Source: Candidatus Undinarchaeales archaeon (lineage in GTDB: Archaea > SpSt-1190 > JASMDC01). Taken from it: a stretch of DNA of 64,000 bases. Position numbers and translations under genes: made by a program. The stretch lies in contig JASMDC010000002.1 of the NCBI GenBank assembly GCA_030753015.1, positions 100,567 to 164,566 of the forward strand. Direction: 5' to 3'. This document shows, piece by piece, positions 7,276 through 16,154 of the stretch. How positions within the stretch are numbered: position 1 is the first letter of the stretch; every line of letters begins with the position of its first letter. The notes below the pieces were generated by a model. The model searched no databases. It had not been told where the DNA came from and was given only the letters and a program-made list of their open reading frames with translations.

Positions 7276-8936
7276 CAGGGCACCTCCCGGGGACGGGGCA
7301 GATAGTCATCCTGCACCGCATAGTTCGCCTCGGTAATCGTGTTGTGGTCCCTGAAGAAGGCCGCCCGGTCCTCGCGGACGGCGTCATCATCGTACCGTGG
7401 GCGTGTGAAGAGCGTGGACCCTGCAGCCGTCGTCACGACACGACCGTCCCGCACCACGACCTCGCCACCCTTGACGGTGAGGAACGCCCGGGTCAATCCC
7501 TGGCAGAGCTTCTTCGGGTCGTCGACGTAATCGGGCAGGATGTCGTACACCGCAATGTCCGCGTCCATGCCGGGGCCGAGCCCTCCCTTGGTGCCGAGCC
7601 CGAGCCTCTTTGCTGTGCCGGCCCGGGTGACGATGGCCAGCTCGGACAGCGAGTACTCACGGTCCAGTGATGGGAGAGTGGTCGCCGAGGAGGCCCGTTC
7701 GTGGACGTCGTCCAGGGCCTGCTCCCGTGCCTTCCGACTCGCAAGCAGTGTCATGATCTCCGGATATCGCGTAAACGGGCAGCCGTTGGGAGCATCGGTT
7801 GTGAGGAACACGCGCCAGGGATCATCGATGAGGAGGGCGAGCTCGAGGCCGGCCGCCCACTGGACGGCGTTCACCCCACTGGTCGACCGATAGACGTAGG
7901 GGATGATGCCGCCCCCAGTCTCCCGCTCCACGTCGGCGTTCACCCACTTGAGGTGATTGATGCGTCCCAGGTGCCATTCGGCGGGGCCGTCGGCGGTGAG
8001 CGTGGTTGTATCTCCGAACATCACTTGTCCGAGGTCCGTGGTGAGCCCGGGGTGGCGTGAAAGCTCGCGAGCCACCTCCTCCGCCCGGGAGGAGAAGTCC
8101 TTCCATGATCCACCGCCATAGGTGTGGAACTGGAGATGTGTGACATGTGCCTGTCCGTTCCGCCCCAGGAGACGGAGGGATTCTATGGTTATGTCCGCGT
8201 TCCCGGGGATCCCCAGGTTGTTGAGGTGGACATGGACGGGGTGGGGCAGTTTGAGAGCAGCGGCCGCGTTCTGGAGGTTCGTCAGGACCTCTGCAGCGGT
8301 AACGTCGAAATGTGGTGTCGGCTCGTCAAGGGCGTTGACGTTCTTGGCCCACTCCCAGGCGGCGTTCCCTGCCGGGTTGACGACTTTCAGCCCGAGCGCC
8401 CGCGTTGCGTGGATGAGCCAGGCGCACCAGGGCGCCACGAGCTCCTCCTGGCCGTCCCTGATGTAGCCGAGCAAGCGGTGGTTGTTGCCCGCCAGCACCA
8501 GTGCTCCGGTATCTAGCAATGGTGTGTCGGCCAGCTCCTCATGTGTGTGGCGGCCCTTGAGCGGGGCCATGGCGGGCTCGATGACTGTGGTGTACCCCAT
8601 CTCGGCGTACAGGGCGCCGGTGAGCCGTGTGGACGGGACCGTGAGCCCCGAGCCGGCTCCCATACCGGCGACAGGATCCCGACCGCGAACCAATCGTGAG
8701 GAATCCTCGGGGCGCAGACACCTGGCCCGGTTGACCTTCGAGCCGGCGATATGTGAATGGATGTCCACTCCGCCTGCCATGGTGACCCGACCTCCCGCGT
8801 CCAGCTCCACAGCATCGCGTCCCTTGACGTCATCGATCATCCGGCCGTCGCGACTGCATAGGTCCATGACCTCGCCATCGATCCCTGCCAGCGGATCGTA
8901 CACGCAGGCGTTGCGGATGATGAGGATCCGGGCCAC
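7269..8936 (-). CDS. fwdA: Formylmethanofuran dehydrogenase subunit A
   Basis: A 555-residue amidohydrolase-fold protein with the metal site GGVDIHSHIAGSKVNRAR near residue 60, later HVHLNNLG and THLQFHTYGG His motifs, and the TTDAPNGCPFTRYPEI segment typical of FwdA. FwdA transfers formate, made from CO2 by the tungsten or molybdenum subunit, onto methanofuran (or runs in reverse for C1 oxidation). The GTG at 8936 is about 27 bases after a TATA-like ttttttaaaga (minus strand), giving a leaderless start. It is co-transcribed with fwdC. Length and motif order match the family, so the call is firm; reaction direction depends on pathways outside the window. Confidence 0.93.
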   Translation of the reverse strand: MARILIIRNACVYDPLAGIDGEVMDLCSRDGRMIDDVKGRDAVELDAGGRVTMAGGVDIHSHIAGSKVNRARCLRPEDSSRLVRGRDPVAGMGAGSGLTVPSTRLTGALYAEMGYTTVIEPAMAPLKGRHTHEELADTPLLDTGALVLAGNNHRLLGYIRDGQEELVAPWCAWLIHATRALGLKVVNPAGNAAWEWAKNVNALDEPTPHFDVTAAEVLTNLQNAAAALKLPHPVHVHLNNLGIPGNADITIESLRLLGRNGQAHVTHLQFHTYGGGSWKDFSSRAEEVARELSRHPGLTTDLGQVMFGDTTTLTADGPAEWHLGRINHLKWVNADVERETGGGIIPYVYRSTSGVNAVQWAAGLELALLIDDPWRVFLTTDAPNGCPFTRYPEIMTLLASRKAREQALDDVHERASSATTLPSLDREYSLSELAIVTRAGTAKRLGLGTKGGLGPGMDADIAVYDILPDYVDDPKKLCQGLTRAFLTVKGGEVVVRDGRVVTTAAGSTLFTRPRYDDDAVREDRAAFFRDHNTITEANYAVQDDYLPRPREVPCC

Positions 8937-8981
8937 GACCGGGGGCTGCCGTGCAATCTTTAAAAAACGCGCGGCCGGCGG

Positions 8982-10547
8982 TCACTCCATCTCGATGGTG
9001 GCCGGAGGCTTGTCCGTGATGTCGTAGAACACGCGGTTGACCCCCTTGACCTCGTTGACTATACGTGCGGCCATGGCCCGCAGGACATCCCAGTCGAAGG
9101 GATAGACGTTGGCCGTCATGGCATCGATGCTCTGGACGCACCGGATAGCGATGGCCTCATTATAAGTGCGGGCGTCGCCCATGACCCCTACCGTGCGTAC
9201 AGGCAAGAGCGCGGGGAAGTACTGCCACAGCTCCTTTGTGATTCCCGCGGCCGCGACCTCTTCGCGCACGATGCGATCGGCGAGGCGAAGGGTATCGAGT
9301 CGCTCCCTGGTGACCTTGCCCAGGCAACGTACTGCCAGACCCGGTCCGGGGAATGGCTGGCGGTCCACCAGCTCGCGGGGAAGGCCGAGTGTGGCACCGA
9401 TGGCACGGACCTCGTCCTTGTAGAGCTCGGCCAGTGGCTCGATTAGAGAGAACCGCATCCCCTCGGGGAGGGCCACGTTATGGTGGGACTTTATCTTGGC
9501 CGAGTGCTTGGAAGTGGATGCGCTCTCCACCCGGTCAGGGTAGATCGTGCCCTGGGCCAGGAACTCGATACGGCCCACTTTCTTGTCCAGGATCTTGGCC
9601 TTCTCCTCGAATACATCGATGAATGTGTGACCGATGATGCGGCGCTTCTCCTCCGGATCGGTGACGCCCTTGAGCGCCGTCAGGAAGCGTTCCGAGGCAT
9701 CGACGATATGGAGGTTCTTGACTGGCACGTTCTTGGAGAAGATATCCTCGACGAATGGCCGGTCGTTGTCCCGCAGGAGCCCGTTGTCCACGAACACGCA
9801 ATGGAGGGAGCTCCCAATGGCCTTGTGGAGGAGTGCCGCGACGACGGAGGAGTCCACACCTCCGCTAAGGCCCAGGAGCACACGCTTCTTCCCGACCTCC
9901 TTCTTAATGCGTGCGACCGTCTCTTCAACGAACGGAGCCATCGACCAGGTGCGAGCAGCTCCCGTTATGTCGAGGAAGTTCCCGAGGACCTTGCGCCCAC
10001 AGGGGGTGTGCGCGACCTCGGGGTGGAACTGGATACCGTACACATGGGAGTCCTCGCTACCGAAGGCGGCGACCGGACATGTGCTCGTGGTGCCGAGCAC
10101 CTCGTACCCCTCCGGCGGATCCTTAACAAGGTCGCCGTGGGACATCCACACCGTCTCTTCCTCCCATAGCCCTTCGAAGAGACCCGTGCGTCGCCGCGGG
10201 TAGAACGTGGCACGTCCGTACTCTCGCTCCTTTCCGGACTCGACGGTCCCGCCGAGCATCTTGGCCAGGAGCTGGTGACCGTAGCAGATGCCGAGCATGG
10301 GAATGCCCTCTTCCAGGGCGTACGAGAGTACCGCCTTGGGGAGTTTGGGCGCACCCTTCTCGTACACCGACGAGGGTCCGCCGGAGAGCACGATCCCCTT
10401 GATGGGAAGCTCCTTGAGCCGTTTGACCTTCACGGTGTAGGGGAGGATGAACGAGTAGACCCCCAGCTCCCGGAGACGTCGGGCGATGAGATGACAGTAC
10501 TGCCCGCCGAAATCAAGTACGACCACTACCTCGTCCTTGGTTGCCAC
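8982..10547 (-). CDS. guaA: GMP synthase (glutamine-hydrolysing), fused form
   Basis: A 521-residue protein containing both halves of GMP synthetase. The class I glutamine amidotransferase occupies roughly residues 1-200 (LDFGGQYCHLIARRL, GICYGHQLLAK with the catalytic Cys, and QFHPEV). The ATP pyrophosphatase half has the P-loop GLSGGVDSSVVAALL, followed by the C-terminal dimerisation domain ending KPPATIEME. It aminates XMP to GMP using glutamine. Many archaea carry these halves as two separate genes; here they are one chain of bacterial layout. The GTG start at 10547 follows a TATA-like agttaaaacc by about 27 bases. Confidence 0.96.
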   Translation of the reverse strand: MATKDEVVVVLDFGGQYCHLIARRLRELGVYSFILPYTVKVKRLKELPIKGIVLSGGPSSVYEKGAPKLPKAVLSYALEEGIPMLGICYGHQLLAKMLGGTVESGKEREYGRATFYPRRRTGLFEGLWEEETVWMSHGDLVKDPPEGYEVLGTTSTCPVAAFGSEDSHVYGIQFHPEVAHTPCGRKVLGNFLDITGAARTWSMAPFVEETVARIKKEVGKKRVLLGLSGGVDSSVVAALLHKAIGSSLHCVFVDNGLLRDNDRPFVEDIFSKNVPVKNLHIVDASERFLTALKGVTDPEEKRRIIGHTFIDVFEEKAKILDKKVGRIEFLAQGTIYPDRVESASTSKHSAKIKSHHNVALPEGMRFSLIEPLAELYKDEVRAIGATLGLPRELVDRQPFPGPGLAVRCLGKVTRERLDTLRLADRIVREEVAAAGITKELWQYFPALLPVRTVGVMGDARTYNEAIAIRCVQSIDAMTANVYPFDWDVLRAMAARIVNEVKGVNRVFYDITDKPPATIEME

Positions 10548-10630
10548 CAGAGATGGTGCGGACGACAGGTTTTAACTCTTTTTTGTTTTGGCGGGAAATC
10601 CCTCCACTTGGAGAGGGGTACTTGACAACA

Positions 10631-11446
10631 CTATTGCTCGGTCGTGCGGACCTTGCCGAGCCAAGCGACCAGTCGCTGGGCAAGCGCGGTCCGGACCTCG
10701 GAGAAGTTATGGTCGCCACCGAGCACGGCGTGGGACAGATGGCGGGCTCCCGCCCGCTCGAACTCGTCCACGAGAGGCTGGAGATGGACATCGGGAGGGG
10801 CGACCGTATCTCGGTTCCCTCCCAACAGGAGCACTCGTCTGTCCTTCAGCGCTGGTACCGTACGGGCAAGCTGCCAATCGGCCGCTAGAGATGCAGCCTC
10901 GTCAACCAATGCCGCTGCTGATGTCCCTGTGAGGGGGGCCATGCTCGCCTCTCCGAAGGAAGCAATGGCGTCTTCACGTGCCTCAGTATCGCCCGTGTGC
11001 GAGAGCGCGACCGCCCCGAAGTCGAATCCCGCGATGGACGCTGCGCCGAGGACGGCGGGATCACGCGCAGCGGCGTGGAGGGCAACGAATCCTCCAAGGC
11101 TGGCCCCGGCCAGCACTATACGTTCGCTGTCCACCCTGAGCTCGCGTGATTCAGGCCCCCGTAGGAACGCCAGTGCCGAACCTGCGTCCTCGATACAGTT
11201 CGCGATGGAGAACGTGCCCTCACAACCCCAGCATCCCCTGTAGGAGAACACGAGGACGTTCCATCCGGCCCGACGGACCTCATGCGCCAGGTCCCCGTTG
11301 CGTTCGTACCCGGGGAGCCCGTGGAGGAGGACGAGCGTCGGATGTGGGCCGGCACCCTCGGCCATCAGGATGGACCCGATGAGCCGGTCGCCATGGCTGG
11401 GGAAGAGCACAGCAGACATGGCAGGGGGATGCTCCAACGTGGTCAT
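10631..11446 (-). CDS. Alpha/beta hydrolase
   Basis: A 271-residue alpha/beta-hydrolase fold protein. It has the oxyanion-side LLHGLPGYERNG, the nucleophile elbow GASLGGF (Ser), an acidic residue in LGGNRDTVAPP and the catalytic His in GGDHNFSE, all in canonical order. The family covers esterases, lipases and peptidases; no lid or signal peptide is evident, so it is a cytoplasmic enzyme of unknown substrate. A GGTGA site lies 4 bases before the ATG and the gene follows the DUF3795-like gene by 17 bases, so the two form an operon. Confidence 0.83.
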   Translation of the reverse strand: MTTLEHPPAMSAVLFPSHGDRLIGSILMAEGAGPHPTLVLLHGLPGYERNGDLAHEVRRAGWNVLVFSYRGCWGCEGTFSIANCIEDAGSALAFLRGPESRELRVDSERIVLAGASLGGFVALHAAARDPAVLGAASIAGFDFGAVALSHTGDTEAREDAIASFGEASMAPLTGTSAAALVDEAASLAADWQLARTVPALKDRRVLLLGGNRDTVAPPDVHLQPLVDEFERAGARHLSHAVLGGDHNFSEVRTALAQRLVAWLGKVRTTEQ

Positions 11447-11463
11447 GTTCTCACCGTCAAAGG

Positions 11464-11796
11464 CTACATCATCCCTGCTTCTTCCTTTCGGTTAGCGTAC
11501 GCCTCGATACCGTCCTTGCGGATCATCTCAAGACTGCCGACGCGGTCCGAGCGGAAGAGGAACCCGAAGATCTTGGAGATAATATTGTTCAGTTTCTCGC
11601 ACTCGTTGAGGTCGTCGTAGTCGCTGCACTCAGCGCACGTGGCGATCTCCTTTAGGATGCAGCACTTACGCACGTCGCACCAGCTGTTCCCCTCACCTTC
11701 CTTGCACGAAGGACATCTGCCTCGAGTGTGGGATCCGCAAGCGCCGCAGTAGAGACCGCAGTAGGCGACCAGTTCCACGGGTGTCTTGTCGGTCAT
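11464..11796 (-). CDS. DUF3795-like cysteine-rich zinc-binding protein
   Basis: A 110-residue protein with ten cysteines in its first 65 residues (YCGLYCGACGSHTRGRCPSC, WCDVRKCCILK, CAECSDYDDLNECEKL), then a helical tail. This is the DUF3795 pattern, a small domain presumed to bind zinc or an Fe-S cluster and common in archaea and anaerobic bacteria. The ATG at 11796 was preferred over one at 11835 because a TATA box (minus-strand ctttataac, about 11820-11827) lies about 27 bases upstream. It leads a two-gene unit with the hydrolase. Function unknown. Confidence 0.78.
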   Translation of the reverse strand: MTDKTPVELVAYCGLYCGACGSHTRGRCPSCKEGEGNSWCDVRKCCILKEIATCAECSDYDDLNECEKLNNIISKIFGFLFRSDRVGSLEMIRKDGIEAYANRKEEAGMM

Positions 11797-11819
11797 GGGA
11801 TGAGGGGTAGATTCAAGAG

Positions 11820-12494
11820 TTATAAAGCCTGCCACTCGTCGTGGGGCACGGCCTTCCCTCCTGCCTGGATTGCCTCGTTCTGAGGGGGCACCACCGGCAC
11901 CGCTGTCCCAGCAGGTGGCGTGGGATCCTCAGGACCGGCATACCCCTCCGGTGGCCACCGCCATCGCCTGACGGACATCCCCGTGCTGACCACTACGTAC
12001 CCGGCCAGGCCCACCACCGCGCAGACGACGTAGAGGGGTGCGAGCACGAACATGAGCACGACGATCCCCCCGAGCTGTTGCTTGGGAGTGGCGGGCTCGG
12101 GATTGAACAGGGCGATGGTCCCCCATACCACCATGAAATGGAGGAGGACGGCGAACACGGCGATGCCCACGGGGAAGGAGAGGACAAGAGCGGCGCCGTT
12201 GTTTTCGGTCCGCTCATAGAGCCACCGGTTCGTCCATACCGCTACCAGGATGGGGATGACGATGACGTGCAAGGGGGTGACAGCGGCGATGGTCGCCACT
12301 ATGAAGGCGATGGACGCGTCCCGTACACTTCCCTTTGAGCTATAGTTGAGGAACGCGACGAATGCACCGACGGCGAGGCTGATGGTGACAAGAGGGTGTG
12401 GCCCTAGCGTGGCCAGGGTGGCGAGGATATAGTTATCAGCGATGTTGACGGGTGGTCCTTCAAGGCTTTTCAAGGTTTGTTGTGGATGGTCCAA
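11820..12494 (-). CDS. Multi-pass membrane protein of unknown function
   Basis: A 224-residue protein with about four to five transmembrane segments between residues 20 and 170 (for example LVTISLAVGAFVAFLNY, LHVIVIPILVAVW, GIAVFAVLLHFMVVWGTIAL, GIVVLMFVLAPLYVV). A Pro-rich cytoplasmic tail follows (PPEGYAGPEDPTPPAGTAVP). I do not recognise a family. A TTG start at 12494 is used; a second in-frame TTG lies at 12473. It is divergent from the gene at 12580, with a perfect inverted repeat and a TATA element between them. Confidence 0.6.
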   Translation of the reverse strand: MDHPQQTLKSLEGPPVNIADNYILATLATLGPHPLVTISLAVGAFVAFLNYSSKGSVRDASIAFIVATIAAVTPLHVIVIPILVAVWTNRWLYERTENNGAALVLSFPVGIAVFAVLLHFMVVWGTIALFNPEPATPKQQLGGIVVLMFVLAPLYVVCAVVGLAGYVVVSTGMSVRRWRWPPEGYAGPEDPTPPAGTAVPVVPPQNEAIQAGGKAVPHDEWQAL

Positions 12495-12510
12495 GGCATC
12501 ATGAATATTG

Positions 12511-12540
12511 TTACTACTGAAAAGTAGTAAACTTTATATA
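12511..12540. promoter_or_regulatory. Perfect inverted repeat abutting a shared TATA element
   Basis: TTACTACT (12511-12518) and AGTAGTAA (12523-12530) are exact reverse complements separated by GAAA, and the TATA element actttatata (12531-12540) follows directly. It lies between divergent genes. For the plus-strand gene the repeat sits just upstream of the TATA box; for the minus-strand gene it would lie between TATA and transcription start. That geometry suits an operator that could activate one side and repress the other. The cognate protein is unknown. Confidence 0.6.
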
Positions 12541-12579
12541 TCACGGACACCATATACATGGGTAATAATAGGTGAGAGC

Positions 12580-13638
12580 TTGGAGGGCAACGTTGGACCC
12601 TACCAGCTCGACACATATCACAACGTATCCCTCTCGACCTACACTGCACCACGCGCCGATCCTGAACTACGAAGGACCACCGGTCCTGATGGTAGCCCAA
12701 ACCACAGCTGGTACCCGGGTCCCAAGTACAGCGACGATGCATGCGTGGTGGACCCTGAGACCGAGATGGTCTACGAGCTCAAGCTGGACAAGGATAAGGA
12801 GGGTGTCGAGCGTCTGCTGAACGGGATGATCCTCTACGAGGACGCACGCTCGGGAAGACGCGAGGAGCTGACGCTCCGTAACTACCTCGGAGAAAAGGGC
12901 GTGGACAACCTCCTACCCTTCCTCGGCTACGGCTCGAACCGGAACCCGGCACAGATGGTCGACAAGTTCTCGGAGAAGAGCTTTTCAAAGTACGAGGAGC
13001 TGTTCGATATCAAGTTGACACCTGACGAGCATCGGGCAGCACAGGATCCCATCGTCATGGTAAAGGGAAAGGGCCCTGGGAACGTTGTGTACATCAACCG
13101 TGTATCCCATAACTACCAGCAGCCGTTCGCTCTCTACGTCCCTCCTTCAAAGGAGACCGCGGGAGAGGCAGAGGCATGGGTGACCTTCATCACCGATCGT
13201 CAGGTCCGACCTCTGCACGCGTCAGAGAACCTGTACAATCCTGATAGTCACTACGACCTCGTCAAGATGGCGGTGGAGACTCCCGTTGGTAAAATGGAAG
13301 CCCTCGCCTATGGCCAGGTGGGCACAACCCACGTGCTCACGAACGACAAGGGAGAGCCAGTTCGCCTGAGCGCCATCGACTCTTACGGCTCGACTATCAC
13401 CGATGAGCGGGAGACACCAGAGGTCATTGACATGATCCGGGGCTGGGTCAACAAGGACCTCGGGACGAGCTACTCGACCATCGAGGAGTTCCAGAACGAC
13501 TTCGAGAAGGACAAGGATTTCGCCAACCGGGTGAACGCCTACATCGCCAAGAAGCACTCCCGTGACATCGAGATCGCAGATGCGTTCGAGAAGGTCGAGG
13601 ATCCCGGAGCCCTTTCCGCCTGGAGCATTGCGCGCTGA
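12580..13638 (+). CDS. Unknown protein with a GGCT-like YGSN motif
   Basis: A 352-residue soluble protein. A TTG at 12580 is preferred as start because GGTGA (12571-12575) stands 5 bases before it and a TATA box lies at 12531-12540; the open frame runs further upstream through the promoter and should be trimmed. In the middle, LPFLGYGSNRNPAQM resembles the substrate-binding loop of gamma-glutamylcyclotransferase-like (AIG2) proteins, F-x-Y-G-S-N-x-x-P. The rest is acidic and shows no family I recognise, so the GGCT-like reading is tentative. A PDHDLxx-type Cys/His cluster is absent. Confidence 0.6.
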   Translation: MEGNVGPYQLDTYHNVSLSTYTAPRADPELRRTTGPDGSPNHSWYPGPKYSDDACVVDPETEMVYELKLDKDKEGVERLLNGMILYEDARSGRREELTLRNYLGEKGVDNLLPFLGYGSNRNPAQMVDKFSEKSFSKYEELFDIKLTPDEHRAAQDPIVMVKGKGPGNVVYINRVSHNYQQPFALYVPPSKETAGEAEAWVTFITDRQVRPLHASENLYNPDSHYDLVKMAVETPVGKMEALAYGQVGTTHVLTNDKGEPVRLSAIDSYGSTITDERETPEVIDMIRGWVNKDLGTSYSTIEEFQNDFEKDKDFANRVNAYIAKKHSRDIEIADAFEKVEDPGALSAWSIAR

Positions 13639-13688
13639 GCTACTCCCAGGGGCAACCATTATAAGCTGTCCATGTCCTAGGCACCGCC

Positions 13689-14351
13689 ATGGCCGAGCTC
13701 CTGATGAAGGACACTCGTGAGCGTATCCGATGCGGTAAGATCGTGGCCCTGGCGCGCACGTACCGCAAGCATGCCGAGGAGATGCATGCAGAGCTCCCGC
13801 CGGACCCAGTGCTCTTCCTCAAGCCCGCATCCGCGGTCATCCACGACGGTGGCACGGTCGTGCTCCCAACCCGATCGCAAGATGTTCATCACGAGGTCGA
13901 GCTCGGGATCGTCATCGGTGACAGATGCAGCCATATCCCCGAGGAAGGTGCCCTGGACCACGTGCTCGGGTACCTGCTCGGTCTGGACCTCACCGCCCGC
14001 GACGTGCAGGCCGAGGCGAAGAAGAAGGGCCTGCCATGGTCCATCGCCAAGGGATTCGACACCTTCGCACCTCTCAGTCCCATAATCCCCCAGGACGCTG
14101 TTCCCGATCCACACGACCTCGACCTTGAGCTACGGGTGAACGGTCAGGTGCGCCAGAGCTCGAACACGCGCAACATGGTCCATTCGGTGGCGCGGATCAT
14201 CTCCTTCGTCTCTGACATAATGACGCTGGAGCGAGGCGATGTCATTCTCACCGGCACCCCCGAAGGCGTCGGGCCCGTAGTCGACGGCGACGTGCTCGAG
14301 GCCTCCCTGGGAGACCTCCTTACCATCAAAGTGGACGCCAAGCGTTCCTAG
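13689..14351 (+). CDS. Fumarylacetoacetate hydrolase family protein
   Basis: A 220-residue single-domain FAH-family enzyme with KIVALARTYRKHAEEM, PVLFLKPASAVI, the metal-binding HHEVELGIVIG acidic motif, GLDLTARDVQ and the closing LERGDVILTGTPEGVGPV. Short members are acylpyruvases, oxaloacetate decarboxylases or 2-hydroxyhepta-2,4-diene-dioate isomerases acting on 2-oxo acids with a divalent metal. The start is leaderless: a TATA-like cattataagc is centred about 26 bases upstream. It is convergent with, and overlaps by 4 bases, the Ldh2 gene, so the two ends are tightly packed. Confidence 0.87.
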   Translation: MAELLMKDTRERIRCGKIVALARTYRKHAEEMHAELPPDPVLFLKPASAVIHDGGTVVLPTRSQDVHHEVELGIVIGDRCSHIPEEGALDHVLGYLLGLDLTARDVQAEAKKKGLPWSIAKGFDTFAPLSPIIPQDAVPDPHDLDLELRVNGQVRQSSNTRNMVHSVARIISFVSDIMTLERGDVILTGTPEGVGPVVDGDVLEASLGDLLTIKVDAKRS

Positions 14352-15451
14352 AAGTATTCATCGTAGCCCTTGATACCCAGCTCGTCACGCACGGTGGCGA
14401 GATCCTTGAGAAGATTGGAATTGGCCGGGATGCCCTCCTGTCGGATGCGCTGCTCGTTTTCTCGTTCCTTCTCCCCCGCCACATAGATGCGGTCCTGGCC
14501 CGGTGCCTTGCGCGAGCACTGTAGCGCGCGCATGATGGCGCCGGTCGTGCGCTCGAACTCCTCCAGAGGGAGGAAGTGCTCCACATCGATGGCCAGGAAG
14601 AAGTGGCCTAGCCGGAAGTGAGCGGGCGAACCGTCCTCAGCGAATCCTGAGAGGTCCTTGAGGAACACACCGTTGCAGAACGATGCGGAGAGCACCTCCA
14701 CCATGGCCGCAAGACCGTAGCCTTTGTGGCCCCCGTGCTCCTCACCGGCACCACCGATGGCCAGGGCTGCTGCGTTGCCCTTGACCATCTCGCTGAGGAT
14801 GATGTCGGGGTCCGTAAGACATTCACCCCGAGGATCGACGATCGTCCCATCGGGCAGCGGCTTCTCCTCGCGAGCGGCGCACTCAACCTTTCCCCGCTGG
14901 ATGATGGCGGTCGCCCCGTCGAAGCAGAAGGGGAAGCCCTGGTCCGAGGGTGCGGCGAACGCGATGGGATTCGTGCCCATCATGGGCTCGGTGCCGAAGG
15001 TGGGCGGGATGGAGGGCCTTGCGTTGGTGAAACAGAAGCCCACCATGCCCTCGGCAGCCGCCATGAGCGGGTAGTACCCGGCGATCCCGAAGTGGGTACC
15101 GTTGCGCACCGCGACCGCACCTGTGCCGTACCGCTTCGCCTTGTCCATGGCCATGCGCATGGCACGATTGGCGATTGGGTGGCCCATACCATGGTGCCCG
15201 TCGATCAGTGCCGTGGTCTCCGTCTCCTTCACGATCTCGAACTCGGTGGTGGGCAGGTGCCGGCCCGAGACGATCCGGTCGTAGTAGTACTTCAGCCGTC
15301 CCACGCCATGGGACTCGATGCCCCGCAGATCGCTGGAGATGAGGACGTCGGTCGAGATCCGAGCATCCTCCTCCGGAACACCAAGAGCGATGAAGACGTC
15401 CGTCATGAAGCGTTCGACCACGTCGGTAGGAAGATACGAGCGTTCTGCCAT
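14348..15451 (-). CDS. Ldh2-family malate/lactate/sulfolactate dehydrogenase
   Basis: A 367-residue NAD(P)-dependent 2-hydroxyacid dehydrogenase of the Ldh_2 family, distinct from the Rossmann-fold MDH/LDH family. Landmarks are RGIESHGVGRLKYYYDRI with the catalytic His, IDGHHGMGHPIANRAM, VRNGTHFGIAGYY, and EHGGHKGYGLAAMVEVL. Archaeal members reduce oxaloacetate or sulfopyruvate (ComC, coenzyme M synthesis) or oxidise ureidoglycolate; sequence reading cannot choose between them. The ATG lies about 27 bases after a minus-strand TATA-like aataaaact at 15474-15483. Confidence 0.88.
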   Translation of the reverse strand: MAERSYLPTDVVERFMTDVFIALGVPEEDARISTDVLISSDLRGIESHGVGRLKYYYDRIVSGRHLPTTEFEIVKETETTALIDGHHGMGHPIANRAMRMAMDKAKRYGTGAVAVRNGTHFGIAGYYPLMAAAEGMVGFCFTNARPSIPPTFGTEPMMGTNPIAFAAPSDQGFPFCFDGATAIIQRGKVECAAREEKPLPDGTIVDPRGECLTDPDIILSEMVKGNAAALAIGGAGEEHGGHKGYGLAAMVEVLSASFCNGVFLKDLSGFAEDGSPAHFRLGHFFLAIDVEHFLPLEEFERTTGAIMRALQCSRKAPGQDRIYVAGEKERENEQRIRQEGIPANSNLLKDLATVRDELGIKGYDEYF

Positions 15452-15500
15452 AGGGTCGCTATGGGCCGCCTAGAGTTTTATTTGTTGTCCGGAGACGTTC

Positions 15501-16118
15501 TCACAGGTCCCGCAGGAACACGCGAGCAGGCGCACCTTCGCCGTCCTTCACCTTCAGCGGGGCGCAGATGAGCTCGTACCTGCCGGGGCTCACGTGCGAG
15601 AGGTTCAAACCCTCGATAATGACTATCCCCGCATTAAAGAGGGCCATGTGAGTGGGGTGATTCTGGCTGCCGGGAGGGTCCACGGAGAGGTAGTCCACAC
15701 CCACCAGCTTTACCTTCTTCTCGGCAAGGAACCGGGCGGCCTCCTCGTCCAGGTACACGTAGTCCTCCCTGAATGATCGACCCAAAGAGCCCGCGTTCCC
15801 CGTACGGAACAGCACCCGCTCGACACCGTCCCAGTGATGGGTGGTCAGCTCCTCCCGGGTGATGCGCCGGGGGTGGGTGACCTCCACGACCACCGCAGGG
15901 CCAACGAGCACGTCGGGTGGAATGGCATCGATGGTCGAGCCTCCCTCTACCATATGGGCCAGTGCGTCGACATGGGTGCCCGTGTGGGCGCCTAGTTGTA
16001 GCTTGGAGAGGGCGCACCCTTCGGCGACGGTCGACACGACCTCGCGCGTGAAGGGCGGATCGCCCGGGTAGATGGTCATGCCCTCACGCAGGCTCACGGT
16101 GATATCGTGGATCGCCAT
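15501..16118 (-). CDS. Cyclase family protein (kynurenine-formamidase-like)
   Basis: A 205-residue member of the cyclase/KynB family with SLREGMTIYPGDPP at the start and the metal motif GAHTGTHVDALAHM (HxGTHxDxxxH). Members hydrolyse amides such as N-formylkynurenine or isatin. I chose the ATG at 16118 rather than 16145 because the TATA box at about 16155-16164 would put transcription start near 16133, downstream of the longer start. No tryptophan-degradation genes accompany it, so the natural substrate is uncertain. It shares a divergent promoter region with the PRTase-like gene. Confidence 0.85.
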   Translation of the reverse strand: MAIHDITVSLREGMTIYPGDPPFTREVVSTVAEGCALSKLQLGAHTGTHVDALAHMVEGGSTIDAIPPDVLVGPAVVVEVTHPRRITREELTTHHWDGVERVLFRTGNAGSLGRSFREDYVYLDEEAARFLAEKKVKLVGVDYLSVDPPGSQNHPTHMALFNAGIVIIEGLNLSHVSPGRYELICAPLKVKDGEGAPARVFLRDL

Positions 16119-16154
16119 GGTTCCCCTATCCCGCGCCCCCGACACGACCGGAGA

